64,000 nt of DNA from Candidatus Thiodiazotropha sp. (GTDB lineage: Bacteria > Pseudomonadota > Gammaproteobacteria > Chromatiales > Chromatiaceae). The translations under genes were made by a program, and so were the position numbers. Below are positions 25,328 through 35,146 of this stretch, piece by piece. The notes under the pieces are model-generated. The model was given only the letters and a program-made list of their open reading frames with translations. It had not been told where the DNA came from and did no database searches. Each line of letters opens with the position of its first letter. Positions within the stretch are counted from its first letter, which is position 1. The DNA lies in the NCBI GenBank assembly GCA_023838465.1, contig JAIVEQ010000009.1, positions 25,320 to 89,319 on the forward strand. The letters run 5' to 3'.

Positions 25328-26254
25328 TTGAAGCTCATATCTACTATTCTGCTATCCCTCAGTTCTCTGGGGCTCGTCCATGCTGTCACCTTTGACCTGC
25401 CCCCAGAAGGCGACGATGTCGTGGGCCAGACATTCAAGCTTTCAACGCGCTATGAAGAGACCTTCTCAGACATTGCTCGCACCTATGACATCGGCTATAG
25501 GCAAATGGTCGCCGCCAATCCCGATGTGGATGCATGGCTACCAGGTGAGGGTTCGGAAGTGGTTATGCCACAGCAGTATATCCTCCCTCCCGGGCCTCGC
25601 AAGGGAGTGATCATAAACCTGGCAGAGCTGCGACTTTACTACTTCCCGGATGACCGACCGGTAGTGATCACCTACCCGATTGGTATCGGACGTGAAGGTT
25701 GGAGCACCCCAACCGGCGAGACCCGTGTCATCGGCAAGAAAAAGGATCCCAGCTGGACAGTACCCGAGTCTATCCTCCAGGAACATGAAAATGATGGTAA
25801 TCCATTGCCAGCGGTGGTTCTCCCCGGCCCAGACAATCCACTCGGAAATCGCGCCATCTATCTTGGCATGAATGGTTATCTGCTTCACGGCACCAACAAG
25901 CCCTATGGTGTTGGAATGCGGGTGAGCCATGGGTGTATTCGCCTCTATCCGGAAAATGTTGAGCGCTTTTTTGAGGAGGTTGAAGTCGGTGTGCCGGTAC
26001 GGATCATCAACGTACCTTTCAAGGCGGGTTGGTTGAACGACGAGTTGTTTGTTCAGGTACACCCACCATTGCAAGAGTATATTGAGGAGAGAGGGAATAA
26101 TTACACGGAATTGGTCGATGCTGTGATTGGTAAATTAGGCGAAGATAAACGCAGACCTGACTGGGATCAATTGCACAGCTTCATTAAAGAGAAAACCGGC
26201 ATCCCCATGCCACTCTATCTATGGCAGGAGAACACTGTCGCTGAAGGCGGTTAG
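25328..26254 (+). CDS. L,D-transpeptidase (YkuD fold; ErfK/YbiS/YcfS-like)
   Basis: Exported enzyme that makes 3-3 peptidoglycan links or joins Braun lipoprotein to diaminopimelate. 308 residues from a TTG start: an in-frame stop 15 bases upstream excludes any earlier start, and the signal peptide (LISTILLSLSSLGLVHA) needs this TTG. Order: signal 1-19, LysM-like segment about 36-84, YkuD domain about 92-235 with the catalytic LLHGTNKPYGVGMRVSHGCIRL at 185-206 (His187, Cys203). Domain order and the C-terminal region match ErfK-type proteins. An Lpp-like lipoprotein ending in lysine is encoded convergently 140 bases away. Confidence 0.93.
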   Translation: MKLISTILLSLSSLGLVHAVTFDLPPEGDDVVGQTFKLSTRYEETFSDIARTYDIGYRQMVAANPDVDAWLPGEGSEVVMPQQYILPPGPRKGVIINLAELRLYYFPDDRPVVITYPIGIGREGWSTPTGETRVIGKKKDPSWTVPESILQEHENDGNPLPAVVLPGPDNPLGNRAIYLGMNGYLLHGTNKPYGVGMRVSHGCIRLYPENVERFFEEVEVGVPVRIINVPFKAGWLNDELFVQVHPPLQEYIEERGNNYTELVDAVIGKLGEDKRRPDWDQLHSFIKEKTGIPMPLYLWQENTVAEGG

Positions 26255-26264
26255 CCTATTATCG

Positions 26265-26288
26265 TCAACTGCAGATTCCAGGATTATC
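26265..26288. repeat. Solo end of the 24-bp repeat family
   Basis: TCAACTGCAGATTCCAGGAT plus TATC matches the right end of the element at 20731-20754 in 21 of 24 positions. It lies 10 bases after the transpeptidase stop and has no partner nearby. Confidence 0.6.
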
Positions 26289-26321
26289 GTGAATAGCACT
26301 TAAGTTTGGCCAAGCAGCATT

Positions 26322-26358
26322 AAAAAACCCCGACAAACGGATAGTTTGTCGGGGTTTT
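26322..26358. terminator. Bidirectional intrinsic terminator
   Basis: Perfect 11-bp stem CCCCGACAAAC (26328-26338)/GTTTGTCGGGG (26344-26354) with a 5-base loop, six A's on the left and four T's on the right. It serves the transpeptidase gene from the left and the convergent lipoprotein gene from the right. Confidence 0.9.
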
Positions 26359-26396
26359 AAACCCACAAAGTGGGTTAGCCGTCGATTAAAGCCAGC

Positions 26397-26672
26397 TTAC
26401 TTAGCCATAGCTTTTTCAGACATACGGCCACAACGCTCATTACAAGCTTCCGCACTATCCTGGGCACTATTGGCAGCTTTCAGTGCAGCGTCAGCTGAAC
26501 CTTGAGCAGTGGCAGCGTCCAGCTGAGCCTCTTTAGCAGCTTTCATGGCAGCGTCAGCGGCTGCCTGTGCATTTGCGATACCTTCTTCCAGACCGTCGTT
26601 GGTGGTTGCGCAACCCGCAAACAGCCCAAGACTGAGAATCATAGCGGCAGTTTTCATCATGGTGGTTTTCAT
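26397..26672 (-). CDS. Lpp/OprI-like alanine-rich murein lipoprotein
   Basis: Outer-membrane lipoprotein of 91 residues. Signal peptide with lipobox LFAGC (Cys21); then about 55 residues of Ala-rich heptads (AQAAADAAMKAAKEAQLDAA) that form the trimeric helix of Lpp/OprI, and a C-terminal tail with two Cys ending EKAMAK. The terminal Lys is the residue that L,D-transpeptidases attach to peptidoglycan in E. coli Lpp, and such an enzyme is encoded next door. The two Cys near the end (CNERC) are unusual compared with E. coli Lpp but occur in OprI-like relatives. Confidence 0.88.
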   Translation of the reverse strand: MKTTMMKTAAMILSLGLFAGCATTNDGLEEGIANAQAAADAAMKAAKEAQLDAATAQGSADAALKAANSAQDSAEACNERCGRMSEKAMAK

Positions 26673-26965
26673 AATTTATCTCGATCTCTCTACGATTTTT
26701 TACATTGTGTGGCAGATGCTACACACCCCTTCTACCTGGTCATTGCTGATACAGAACTTCCCAAATAGACCATAGGCAAACACCGCAAGCGATGACCTAT
26801 TTGGGACACTCCCTCCGAGCCAAGCGGCAAAACACATCGACACCCCTAGCCCAGGTATAAATTAAGCTAACCCAAGTTAGACAGTGACAGTTGTCCGCTC
26901 CCCATCTTGCTCTATCCGCAAGAACCAGACCGAATGAGTAGCAGCATCTGGCACGAAAGCTTGAG
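26673..26965. other. Upstream region of the Lpp-like gene with inverted repeats
   Basis: Gene-free stretch ahead of the minus-strand lipoprotein gene. It holds an inverted repeat CCCAAATAG (26760-26768)/CTATTTGGG (26797-26805) and a shorter GTGT/ACAC palindrome near 26706-26726. These may be a terminator for upstream reading or an operator; no T-run is evident. Confidence 0.45.
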
Positions 26966-27202
26966 CTAAAATCCAAACAAATTCAATGGCGAGTTTCCAA
27001 CTTTAAGAACTTTTTTGCAATTTTTACCACAACTTCGCGTCGAAATCGGTTGTTTATAGTGCTGTGTATCCTGCAAATTGATGAAATCAGCGTGGCGCCC
27101 CAGGCCATCAGCCGCGTCCCGAAGGACAGATCCAGGCGGCACTTTGAGGTCATAACGGGTGCCAGATTGCTCAATCAGGATAGACCACACGGGAAGAACC
27201 AC
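26966..27202 (-). CDS. Possible small protein overlapping the ggt 3' end
   Basis: Minus-strand frame of 78 codons that begins inside the end of ggt and runs beyond it. It contains a protein-like middle (GTRYDLKVPPGSVLRDAADG), but the end (KKVLKVGNSPLNLFGF) looks non-coding and no ribosome site was judged good. It could be the relic of a gene once downstream of ggt. Low confidence. Confidence 0.25.
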   Translation of the reverse strand: MVLPVWSILIEQSGTRYDLKVPPGSVLRDAADGLGRHADFINLQDTQHYKQPISTRSCGKNCKKVLKVGNSPLNLFGF

Positions 27203-28862
27203 CCCCTCTAGGATCGCTTGCCGCCTCTACTTTGCCATTCTGCTTATTCCACAACACCGCCTGCATGTTTCCATACTGTCTATCAAGCGGTTTTAGAGGG
27301 TGTCCCATAGAGACCAACTGTTGCTGCAATGACTTACTCAGCGCATCCTGCTCAAACTGGATCACGTCGGGAAGATATTGATGGTGGAAACGGGGTCTAT
27401 CAACCCACTGTTTCGGCCCCTTTCCCTCAGCCATCTCCAATATACCTAAAAGCACCATGGTAATAATTCTGCTACCACCCGGGGTTCCCAGGATTGCCAC
27501 CCGCTGACTATCCTCAACGAAAGTCGGTGTCATACTCGACAACATCCGTTTGCCTCCAACGATGGCATTGGCATCACCCCCGACCAACCCATAAACGTTT
27601 GGCACACCGGGACTGGCGGAAAAGTCATCCATTTCATCATTTAACAGAACCCCGGTACCTGGTACGACGAAACCTGAACCAAACGGATAGTTGATACTGA
27701 GCGTGGCTGCTACACGATTACCATCGGCATCGAGAATGGAGAAGTGGGTTGTATCCTGCCCCTCCGCCGTCTGCTTAACATTCCCAACACTGGGGCTGGC
27801 ACGATCCATCTGAATATTACGTGCCAAGCCAGCTGCGTACCAAGGGTGCACCAACGCTTCAACCGAGATATCTACAAAATCGGGATCACCTAGATAGTCC
27901 GCGCGGTCCCGATAAGCACGGCGCATTGCTTCAACCAATAAATGGGTACGTTGCGGCTCATCCAAAGAGGCAAGGTTGAATCCCTCAAGAATATTCAGCA
28001 TCGTCATCAGTGCCACCCCGCCAGAAGAGGGGGGAGACGCACTGGTAATCTTTAAACCCTGGTAGTGACCGACAACGGGCTGACGTTCCACCACCCGATA
28101 TTTGGCAAGATCCTCCAAGCTCCAGATCCCACCTGCCGACTTCACCCCCTCGACCAGACGTTCGGCTATCTCACCCTTGTAGAAACCCTCAGCGCCATGC
28201 CTGGCTAGCTGCTCCAGGGTACTCGCCAAATCTGGCTGCTTGATCAATGCACCCGCGTCGGGTACTTCACCCCGGTAAAGGAACTGCTTGGCTGAAGCAG
28301 GGTGTGCCTGTAACACATCTAAACGCCACTTCACCATTCGTCGATAGTGGCTGTCGACCTTGAAACCCTCCCTGGCTAATTTGATTGCGGGTTGTAATGA
28401 GGTCGCTAACGTCAGGCGCCCATAATGATGGGCCAAATGGACCAGGGCAGCAGGTTCGCCGGGAATACCGGCTGCAAGCGCGCCATCAATGGAAAGACGG
28501 GGTATCACCTGGCCGGACTGATCCAGATAGAGATCCCTTTTGGCCGCCAGGGGCGCTCGTTCCCGGCCATCAAGCATCGTCTCATAACCGTCACTGGCGC
28601 GATGCAGCAACCAAAAACCTCCACCACCGATACCTGAACTGTAGGGCTCAACCACGGCCAGTACTGCACTTACCCCAACAGCGGCATCGAATGCATTCCC
28701 TCCGGATTGAAGCAGTTGATGTCCTGCCTCAGTAGCCAGCCGATGGGCTGTGGCAATCGCTGCCACCCCCGGTTTTTCAGCGGCCTGGAGCAGGTTGAAA
28801 CTAAAAAGCAGAAAAAGAAGGCTCCACAAGGGAGCCTTTCGTATGGCGAATTTAATCCGCAT
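27171..28862 (-). CDS. ggt: Gamma-glutamyltransferase
   Basis: Periplasmic enzyme that hydrolyses glutathione and transfers the gamma-glutamyl group; the precursor cuts itself into two subunits. 563 residues from the ATG at 28862, seven bases after the ferredoxin stop; the longer frame from 29003 runs through the ferredoxin gene and is rejected. Signal peptide LWSLLFLLFSFNLLQA ends near 26. The autocatalytic threonine is in GQDTTHFSILDADGNRVAATLSIN near residue 375, followed by GTGVLLNDEMDDFS and LSSMTPTF, and GTPGGSRI near 475. Gene order with fdx and coaD agrees with Pseudomonas. Confidence 0.95.
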   Translation of the reverse strand: MRIKFAIRKAPLWSLLFLLFSFNLLQAAEKPGVAAIATAHRLATEAGHQLLQSGGNAFDAAVGVSAVLAVVEPYSSGIGGGGFWLLHRASDGYETMLDGRERAPLAAKRDLYLDQSGQVIPRLSIDGALAAGIPGEPAALVHLAHHYGRLTLATSLQPAIKLAREGFKVDSHYRRMVKWRLDVLQAHPASAKQFLYRGEVPDAGALIKQPDLASTLEQLARHGAEGFYKGEIAERLVEGVKSAGGIWSLEDLAKYRVVERQPVVGHYQGLKITSASPPSSGGVALMTMLNILEGFNLASLDEPQRTHLLVEAMRRAYRDRADYLGDPDFVDISVEALVHPWYAAGLARNIQMDRASPSVGNVKQTAEGQDTTHFSILDADGNRVAATLSINYPFGSGFVVPGTGVLLNDEMDDFSASPGVPNVYGLVGGDANAIVGGKRMLSSMTPTFVEDSQRVAILGTPGGSRIITMVLLGILEMAEGKGPKQWVDRPRFHHQYLPDVIQFEQDALSKSLQQQLVSMGHPLKPLDRQYGNMQAVLWNKQNGKVEAASDPRGGGSSRVVYPD

Positions 28863-28869
28863 TGACCGA

Positions 28870-29172
<303 letters not shown>

Positions 29173-29246
29173 TTAGAAATTCTGTGACATTCTGCCAACC
29201 AGAAAGGATTAACCTCACACCGCAGGAGGCTGTCCAAAGAGGTACA

Positions 29247-29726
<480 letters not shown>

Positions 29727-29785
29727 TTAGTTCGGCTAAAAAAAGGCATAATAGTACCAGAAACCGAACCGATGAATGACAATTA

Positions 29786-30361
29786 TCACCCTGGAAGGGG
29801 AGCGTAGGCTAATCCATAGCGTACTTGCCCGGTTGTCATGTCCTTCAATAACTCCCATCCATCAGGCAGGGTAGGCATGTTGCGCGAAATGGTATCTTCC
29901 AAGTAGATACGCGCACCATCAGCCAACCACCCCTGACTCAGTCGCTGGCAGATGGGTCCCAGGAGATCACCTGCAAAAGGTGGATCAAGAAAAACCACAT
30001 CGAAAGGGATTGCGTCCTGTTCAAGCCATTGTAGGGCATCGGCTCTGATGACGGAGACCTGGTCCAGGCCAAGCGTGCCCTTGTTCTCTTCAAGCTGCCT
30101 GATCACTGCTAGGGCAGTATCGAGCATTACCACCCTGCGAGCCCCACGCGAAGCCGCTTCTAACCCTAATGCACCACTGCCGGCAAACAGATCCAGACAG
30201 CGTGCACCTTCCATGATTGGCTGCAGCCAGTTAAAAAGGGTTTCTCTGATACGATCCCCGGTTGGCCTTAAACCGGGTAAATCGGCAAACGGTAGGCGTC
30301 GCCCCCGATGTAATCCACCGATAATCCGAACTTGAAATGACGCCTGCTCAACCTTCAACAT
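29786..30361 (-). CDS. rsmD: 16S rRNA (guanine966-N2)-methyltransferase RsmD
   Basis: Methylates G966 of 16S rRNA. 191 residues from the ATG at 30361, which has AGGGAAAAGG upstream; a GTG ten codons earlier (30391) is possible. Motifs: RIIGGLHRGRRLPF at the start, RPTGDRIRETLFNWL near 30, SAM site CLDLFAGSGALGLEAASRGA near 55 and the catalytic DVVFLDPPF near 121 (DPPF). Lies between the M16 peptidase pair and coaD, as in Pseudomonas. Confidence 0.95.
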   Translation of the reverse strand: MLKVEQASFQVRIIGGLHRGRRLPFADLPGLRPTGDRIRETLFNWLQPIMEGARCLDLFAGSGALGLEAASRGARRVVMLDTALAVIRQLEENKGTLGLDQVSVIRADALQWLEQDAIPFDVVFLDPPFAGDLLGPICQRLSQGWLADGARIYLEDTISRNMPTLPDGWELLKDMTTGQVRYGLAYAPLPG

Positions 30362-30394
30362 GCCAGCCTTTTCCCTATAACGATAAGACACTGT

Positions 30395-31756
30395 TCATTT
30401 GTTATTTTTATCGTCAGAAGTCTTCGACACTTGAGCCAATGGTGTATTGGAACGCCCTACCTGTATACGGACTAATCGATCAGGATCGATGCGCCGCTTA
30501 AAGGCATCGCGAATCTTTGCTTGGGTAACGGCACGGACTTCGTCTGTGAATTTATCCAGATAGTCGAGTGGTAAATCATAGAAACCGATAACCGCCAGGT
30601 ACTCTATAATCTTGCCATTCGAGGCGATCCGTAGTGGAAACCCACCCGTTATATTCTGTATCGCAGCCTCTAACTCATCCTCAGTCGGTCCCTCTTCGAT
30701 AAAGCGTTTGAGGGTGTCATTCACTACCTGCAAAGCTTCACCAGCCTGCTCATTCTTTGTCTGCAATCCAAGTTGAAACAGACCAATCTGTCGCATTGGC
30801 AGGAAATAGCTGTAGACACTGTAGCTCAAGCCTCGTTTCTCACGCACCTCATCACTTAGGAGCGAGACAAGACCGCTGCCACCCAGGATATGATTCCCTA
30901 CATAGAGGGTGAAATAGTCCGCATCACCACGACGCATCCCCGGCTGTCCAAGGTAGAGATGGGACTGGGTGGAGGGAAATGGGATCTGTTCAACAACCGC
31001 CTTTAATAAAGGCTCAACCGGTGGCAATGGGGGTACTGGTTCACCGCCAGGAAGCCCTTGGGTTACCTGTTCGGCCATTGCTTCTGCCTGCTCTCGATTA
31101 ACGGCGCCGACAATGGCCACCAAGGCGTTTTTAGCCACGTAGAGTCGTTTGTGGGTGGTCTGGATATCTTCCCGCGTGATCGCTTTCACTGACTCACTGT
31201 TCCCATCAGGATCCGCTGCATAGGGATGGTCACCAAATACCAGTCTATAGAGCCGTTTCTTACCCACGCTGCCGGGAGACTGCTCATCCTGAGTCAGACT
31301 CGCCAGGATAGACTGACGCTGTCGTTCGATATCCTCCACTGCGAATCGTGGCTTAGCCAGTACAGCAGTCAATGTCTCCAGAGTAACGGAGAGTGCCTTG
31401 GAATCGGTCAACGAACGAGCCGACACCCAAGCCATATCCCGCAATGATCCCACTTGCAATTGAGCACCCACACCTTCCATGCGCTTTGCAATCTGATAGG
31501 CACTCCAATCACCGGCACCTTCACTTAACAGGCTATTTGTGAATGAGGTGACACCCGGCTTTTCATCATCCCGCGCACTACCCGCATCAAACACAACACG
31601 TACATCCACCATCGCTATTTCTGGTGCTTCTACAAACAGGACCTTGGCCCCGTTTGAAGTCTGCCATGTCTCAATCTGAGGTGTCGCTGTCACCCATCCA
31701 CTCAACAACAATCCACTACATAATATGACTTGCTGGACTATCGCTTTAGTGATCAT
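30395..31756 (-). CDS. M16-family peptidase-like protein, inactive partner type
   Basis: Exported M16 (pitrilysin/insulinase-like) protein of 453 residues with a signal peptide (VILCSGLLLSGWVTA). It lacks the zinc motif HxxEH: the corresponding segment reads SFTNSLLSEGAGDW. It retains the second-half R-Y motif GLSYSVYSYF near 310. This is the non-catalytic subunit that pairs with the active M16 protein encoded just upstream, as in bacterial M16B heterodimers. The ATG at 31756 overlaps the upstream gene by 11 bases, showing coupling. Periplasmic substrate unknown. Confidence 0.9.
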   Translation of the reverse strand: MITKAIVQQVILCSGLLLSGWVTATPQIETWQTSNGAKVLFVEAPEIAMVDVRVVFDAGSARDDEKPGVTSFTNSLLSEGAGDWSAYQIAKRMEGVGAQLQVGSLRDMAWVSARSLTDSKALSVTLETLTAVLAKPRFAVEDIERQRQSILASLTQDEQSPGSVGKKRLYRLVFGDHPYAADPDGNSESVKAITREDIQTTHKRLYVAKNALVAIVGAVNREQAEAMAEQVTQGLPGGEPVPPLPPVEPLLKAVVEQIPFPSTQSHLYLGQPGMRRGDADYFTLYVGNHILGGSGLVSLLSDEVREKRGLSYSVYSYFLPMRQIGLFQLGLQTKNEQAGEALQVVNDTLKRFIEEGPTEDELEAAIQNITGGFPLRIASNGKIIEYLAVIGFYDLPLDYLDKFTDEVRAVTQAKIRDAFKRRIDPDRLVRIQVGRSNTPLAQVSKTSDDKNNK

Positions 31757-33110
31757 GACGCCCTCCTGCCGCGCTTTGCCTGGCCATCGAATTATCCATC
31801 GGCAACGGCTCGAGGACCGCGACACTGAGGTTATCTGCCACCAGATACTTTTCCGCCACCTGCTTGATCTGTTCGGCAGTCACTGCTTTCAGATGCGATA
31901 CATACTCATCCGCTAAACGCCAATCAAGTCCTACCGTCTCCATCTGACCGATCAACATCGCCTGATAGAAGACCGAGTCTTTCTCATACACCTTGGCGGC
32001 GATAATCTGGTTACGTACACGCTCCATCTCCTCCTCTTTAACCAGTTCCTGCTTGAAACGCTCTATCTCCTTCAGCAAGGCCGCCTCGACTGTATCGGTG
32101 GTTGTTCCAGGGGTTGGCACTGCATCAATGACCAACATCCCGGGAAGTCGTGAGAATGCGCTATAACTGGTATCTGCAGCGACGGCCAGTTTGCTGCCAC
32201 GAATCAGGTTATTACTGAGGCGTGCACTGCTACCACCATCCAACACATAGGCGAGCATCTCCAAGGCATAAGGCTCCCAAGCTTGTTCCGCCTTGCCGAT
32301 CACGGGTGTCTTGTAACCCATTATCAGATAGGGTTGGCGGGCCGGCGTTTTCACGGTAAAACGTTTACCGCCACGTTGGTCTGGTTCAGTACGTGGTTTG
32401 GGTTGTGCCACCTGTTCCGGTTTGAGTGGACCGAAGTGGCGCTGCGCCAGTTGAATCACCTGGTCAGGTTCCACATCACCCACCACCACCAAGGTGGCAT
32501 TATTCGGTGCGTACCATTTGTGATACCAGACTTGCAGATCTTCCACTTGCAAGGCATCCAGATCAGCCATCCAGCCAATCACGGGAATTCGATAGGGGGA
32601 GGCCTCATAGGCGCCAGCGAGAAACTGTTCATAGGTCAGTGATTGGGGCTTATCCTCGGTGCGCATGCGCCGCTCCTCCTTGACCACTTCGACCTCTTTT
32701 TTAAACTCCTCCGGCAGCAGCAACAGATTTCGCATACGGTCCGCCTCAAGCTTGAAAGAGACCTCAAGCCGATCGCTCGACATGGTCTGAAAGTAGGCCG
32801 TGTAGTCTCGCCCGGTAAAGGCGTTTTCATCCCCGCCATTGGCCGCGATGATACGTGAAAACTCACCAGGTGGATGTTGTTTGGTCCCTTTGAACATCAT
32901 ATGTTCAAGTACATGCGATACTCCTGTGATACCTCCATGCTCATAGCTTGAGCCAACCTTATACCAGACCTGCGAAACAGCAATCGGTGCGCGCCGATCC
33001 TGCTTCACAATCACCTTCATACCATTCTCGAGTTGGTGTTCCACCACCTTTGCATGAGCATGGCTCATGACCAGGGTCAGCAGAACAAGGCCTGTTATCG
33101 TTCTTAGCAT
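31746..33110 (-). CDS. M16-family zinc peptidase, catalytic partner
   Basis: Exported M16 zinc peptidase of 454 residues. Signal peptide LRTITGLVLLTLVMSHAHA (1-20), then the inverted zinc motif HVLEHMMFKGTKQHP near residues 67-81 (HxxEH) with the downstream Glu in the EVEVVKEERRMRTE segment near 140. Such M16B proteases degrade peptides in the periplasm and work as a pair with the inactive partner encoded next. Divergent from ftsY across 343 bases, the arrangement seen in Pseudomonas. Confidence 0.93.
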   Translation of the reverse strand: MLRTITGLVLLTLVMSHAHAKVVEHQLENGMKVIVKQDRRAPIAVSQVWYKVGSSYEHGGITGVSHVLEHMMFKGTKQHPPGEFSRIIAANGGDENAFTGRDYTAYFQTMSSDRLEVSFKLEADRMRNLLLLPEEFKKEVEVVKEERRMRTEDKPQSLTYEQFLAGAYEASPYRIPVIGWMADLDALQVEDLQVWYHKWYAPNNATLVVVGDVEPDQVIQLAQRHFGPLKPEQVAQPKPRTEPDQRGGKRFTVKTPARQPYLIMGYKTPVIGKAEQAWEPYALEMLAYVLDGGSSARLSNNLIRGSKLAVAADTSYSAFSRLPGMLVIDAVPTPGTTTDTVEAALLKEIERFKQELVKEEEMERVRNQIIAAKVYEKDSVFYQAMLIGQMETVGLDWRLADEYVSHLKAVTAEQIKQVAEKYLVADNLSVAVLEPLPMDNSMARQSAAGGRHDH

Positions 33111-33453
33111 CGAGCGTATCCTTATGTCCTATTCGATCAAACGGGAGTTCTATCCTATTTATAAAAGCGCTAAACCTGTACACGTCCGGAAACACTCGCT
33201 TACCACTCCTGTGTATGCGGAAGTGATGATTACTCTAGTTTCCGGTCTGACATCAGTTATTGTCAGGCAGCATTTCATAATGACAGAACACGGGTGTTGG
33301 GAGTTTGCCCTTTATATCTGACCCTGGGGAGCTGTAGAATAGCGTCTGCTACAGCCCGGGGCATTGTTTCAGAGGCCATCGGGTTTGTCCAAACAACAAC
33401 TATGAACCTGTGATCATCACAGAGTTCCAGACTCAGTACTGGTGGTCCGCTGC
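33111..33453. other. Divergent promoter region between M16 peptidase and ftsY
   Basis: About 340 bases with the promoters of both transcription units. I see no reading frame with a ribosome site, no riboswitch core and no strong palindrome. Confidence 0.4.
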
Positions 33454-34455
33454 ATGTTCGGTTTTGGTAAACGAAAAAACACCCCACAGCAGGTCACTGC
33501 AGAGGTCCCGGCTGCCGAGGAGAAACGCGGCCTGTTTTCACGCTTGCAGGAACGCCTCTCCCGTACTCGCCACAACCTGACAGATGGCTTGGCCAACCTG
33601 GTCCTGGGGCGCAAAACTATCGATGATGACTTGCTGGAGGAGGTAGAAACGCTGCTGCTCACCGCCGATGTCGGCGTCGAGGCCACCAACCGTATCATCA
33701 ATGACCTGACTGAACGGGTAAAGCGCAAGGAACTCAACGATCCACAGCTGTTGATGCACCTTCTTAAACAGCATCTCAGGGAAATTCTACAGCACAATGA
33801 AACCCCAATAACTGAGCGGGTTAGTGACAAGCCCCTGGTACTGGTGATGGTTGGCATCAATGGTGCCGGAAAGACAACCACCATCGGCAAGTTGGCACGT
33901 AAATATCAGCTCGACGGAGAGAGCGTCATGCTTGCGGCCGGAGATACCTTCCGTGCTGCAGCCGTGGAGCAACTACAGACCTGGGGGGAGCGCAATCAGA
34001 TCACGGTCATCGCTCAACACACGGGCGCCGATGCAGCCTCGGTGGTTTTCGATGCGCTTCAGGCCGCTACCGCACGCAACATCGATGTCCTGATTGCCGA
34101 TACGGCAGGACGTCTGCATACCAAAGCCAACCTGATGGAAGAGCTGGCCAAGATCACCCGGGTGATGAAAAAGATCGATCCCGATGCACCCCATGAAGTG
34201 CTGTTGGTTGTGGATGCCGGTACCGGCCAGAATGCTGTCAACCAGGCACTGCAGTTTAATGAAACGGTAGGATTGACCGGACTCGTGATCACTAAGCTGG
34301 ATGGTACAGCGAAGGGTGGTGTTGTGTTCGCCATTGCCGACAAGGTCAAGGTGCCAATCCGTTTTATTGGTGTCGGTGAAAGTATCGATGACCTACGGGA
34401 GTTTGACCCGGACGAATTTGTCGATGCCCTGTTTGAAAACGACTCACAAGGTTAA
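33454..34455 (+). CDS. ftsY: Signal recognition particle receptor FtsY
   Basis: GTPase receptor that docks SRP-ribosome complexes at the inner membrane. 333 residues from the ATG at 33454 (a GTG four codons earlier is possible). The N-terminal acidic A region is short; the NG domain follows with GINGAGKTTTIGKLARKYQ near residue 134, AAGDTFRAAAVEQLQ near 160, DTAGRLHTKANLMEEL near 216 and TKLDGTAKGGVVFAIADK near 280. First gene of ftsY-ftsE-ftsX. Confidence 0.97.
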   Translation: MFGFGKRKNTPQQVTAEVPAAEEKRGLFSRLQERLSRTRHNLTDGLANLVLGRKTIDDDLLEEVETLLLTADVGVEATNRIINDLTERVKRKELNDPQLLMHLLKQHLREILQHNETPITERVSDKPLVLVMVGINGAGKTTTIGKLARKYQLDGESVMLAAGDTFRAAAVEQLQTWGERNQITVIAQHTGADAASVVFDALQAATARNIDVLIADTAGRLHTKANLMEELAKITRVMKKIDPDAPHEVLLVVDAGTGQNAVNQALQFNETVGLTGLVITKLDGTAKGGVVFAIADKVKVPIRFIGVGESIDDLREFDPDEFVDALFENDSQG

Positions 34456-34462
34456 TATCCCT

Positions 34463-35146
34463 TTGATCCACTTCGACAATGTCAGTAAACGCTACCCTGG
34501 AGGCCATACCGGTCTGAGCAATGTCAGCCTGCGCATCGAAGCGGAGGAGATGGTATTTCTGACGGGTCACTCCGGTGCAGGCAAGAGCACGCTGTTAAAA
34601 CTGATCGGCCTGCTCGAGCGATCCAGCGCCGGTCAGGTACATGTCAATGACCGCAACCTGACCCGACTGAAAAACCGCCAGATACCCTATCACCGCCGTG
34701 ACGTGGGAATGATCTTCCAGGACCATAGACTGCTGCACGACCGTACTGTTTTTGACAATGTTGCACTGCCATTGATCGTTTCAGGGCTTGGCCATAAGGA
34801 GACTGGCAGGCGGGTACGGGCAGCACTCGACAAGGTCGGTCTGTTGCATAAAGAGAAGAGCCCACCCATCACTCTCTCCGGTGGTGAGCAGCAGCGTGTA
34901 GGTATTGCCCGTGCAGTCGTCAGCAAACCCCCTTTGGTACTCGCGGATGAGCCGACCGGCAACCTGGATCCAGCTCTCTCTCAGGAAATTATGGAGCTGT
35001 TCAGTCAATTCAATCAGGTCGGCGTGACCCTGCTTATTGCATCCCACGATATCGACCTGATCAAGCGCATGCAGAAGCGGGTGCTCACCTTGAGCAAGGG
35101 ACAGCTGACGGGTGACACGATAGGGAAGTCGATCCATGTCCCTTAG
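34463..35146 (+). CDS. ftsE: Cell-division ABC ATPase FtsE
   Basis: ATPase that with FtsX controls septal peptidoglycan amidases at the divisome. 227 residues from a TTG start at 34463, which reads [14 protein letters not shown], the family N-terminus; no ATG fits, as the next upstream one lies inside ftsY and adds unrelated residues. Walker [14 protein letters not shown] near 35, Q-loop MIFQDHRLL near 82, signature [14 protein letters not shown] near 135 and Walker [13 protein letters not shown] near 157. An AAGG site precedes the TTG. Its stop overlaps ftsX by 11 bases. Confidence 0.95.
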   Translation: MIHFDNVSKRYPGGHTGLSNVSLRIEAEEMVFLTGHSGAGKSTLLKLIGLLERSSAGQVHVNDRNLTRLKNRQIPYHRRDVGMIFQDHRLLHDRTVFDNVALPLIVSGLGHKETGRRVRAALDKVGLLHKEKSPPITLSGGEQQRVGIARAVVSKPPLVLADEPTGNLDPALSQEIMELFSQFNQVGVTLLIASHDIDLIKRMQKRVLTLSKGQLTGDTIGKSIHVP

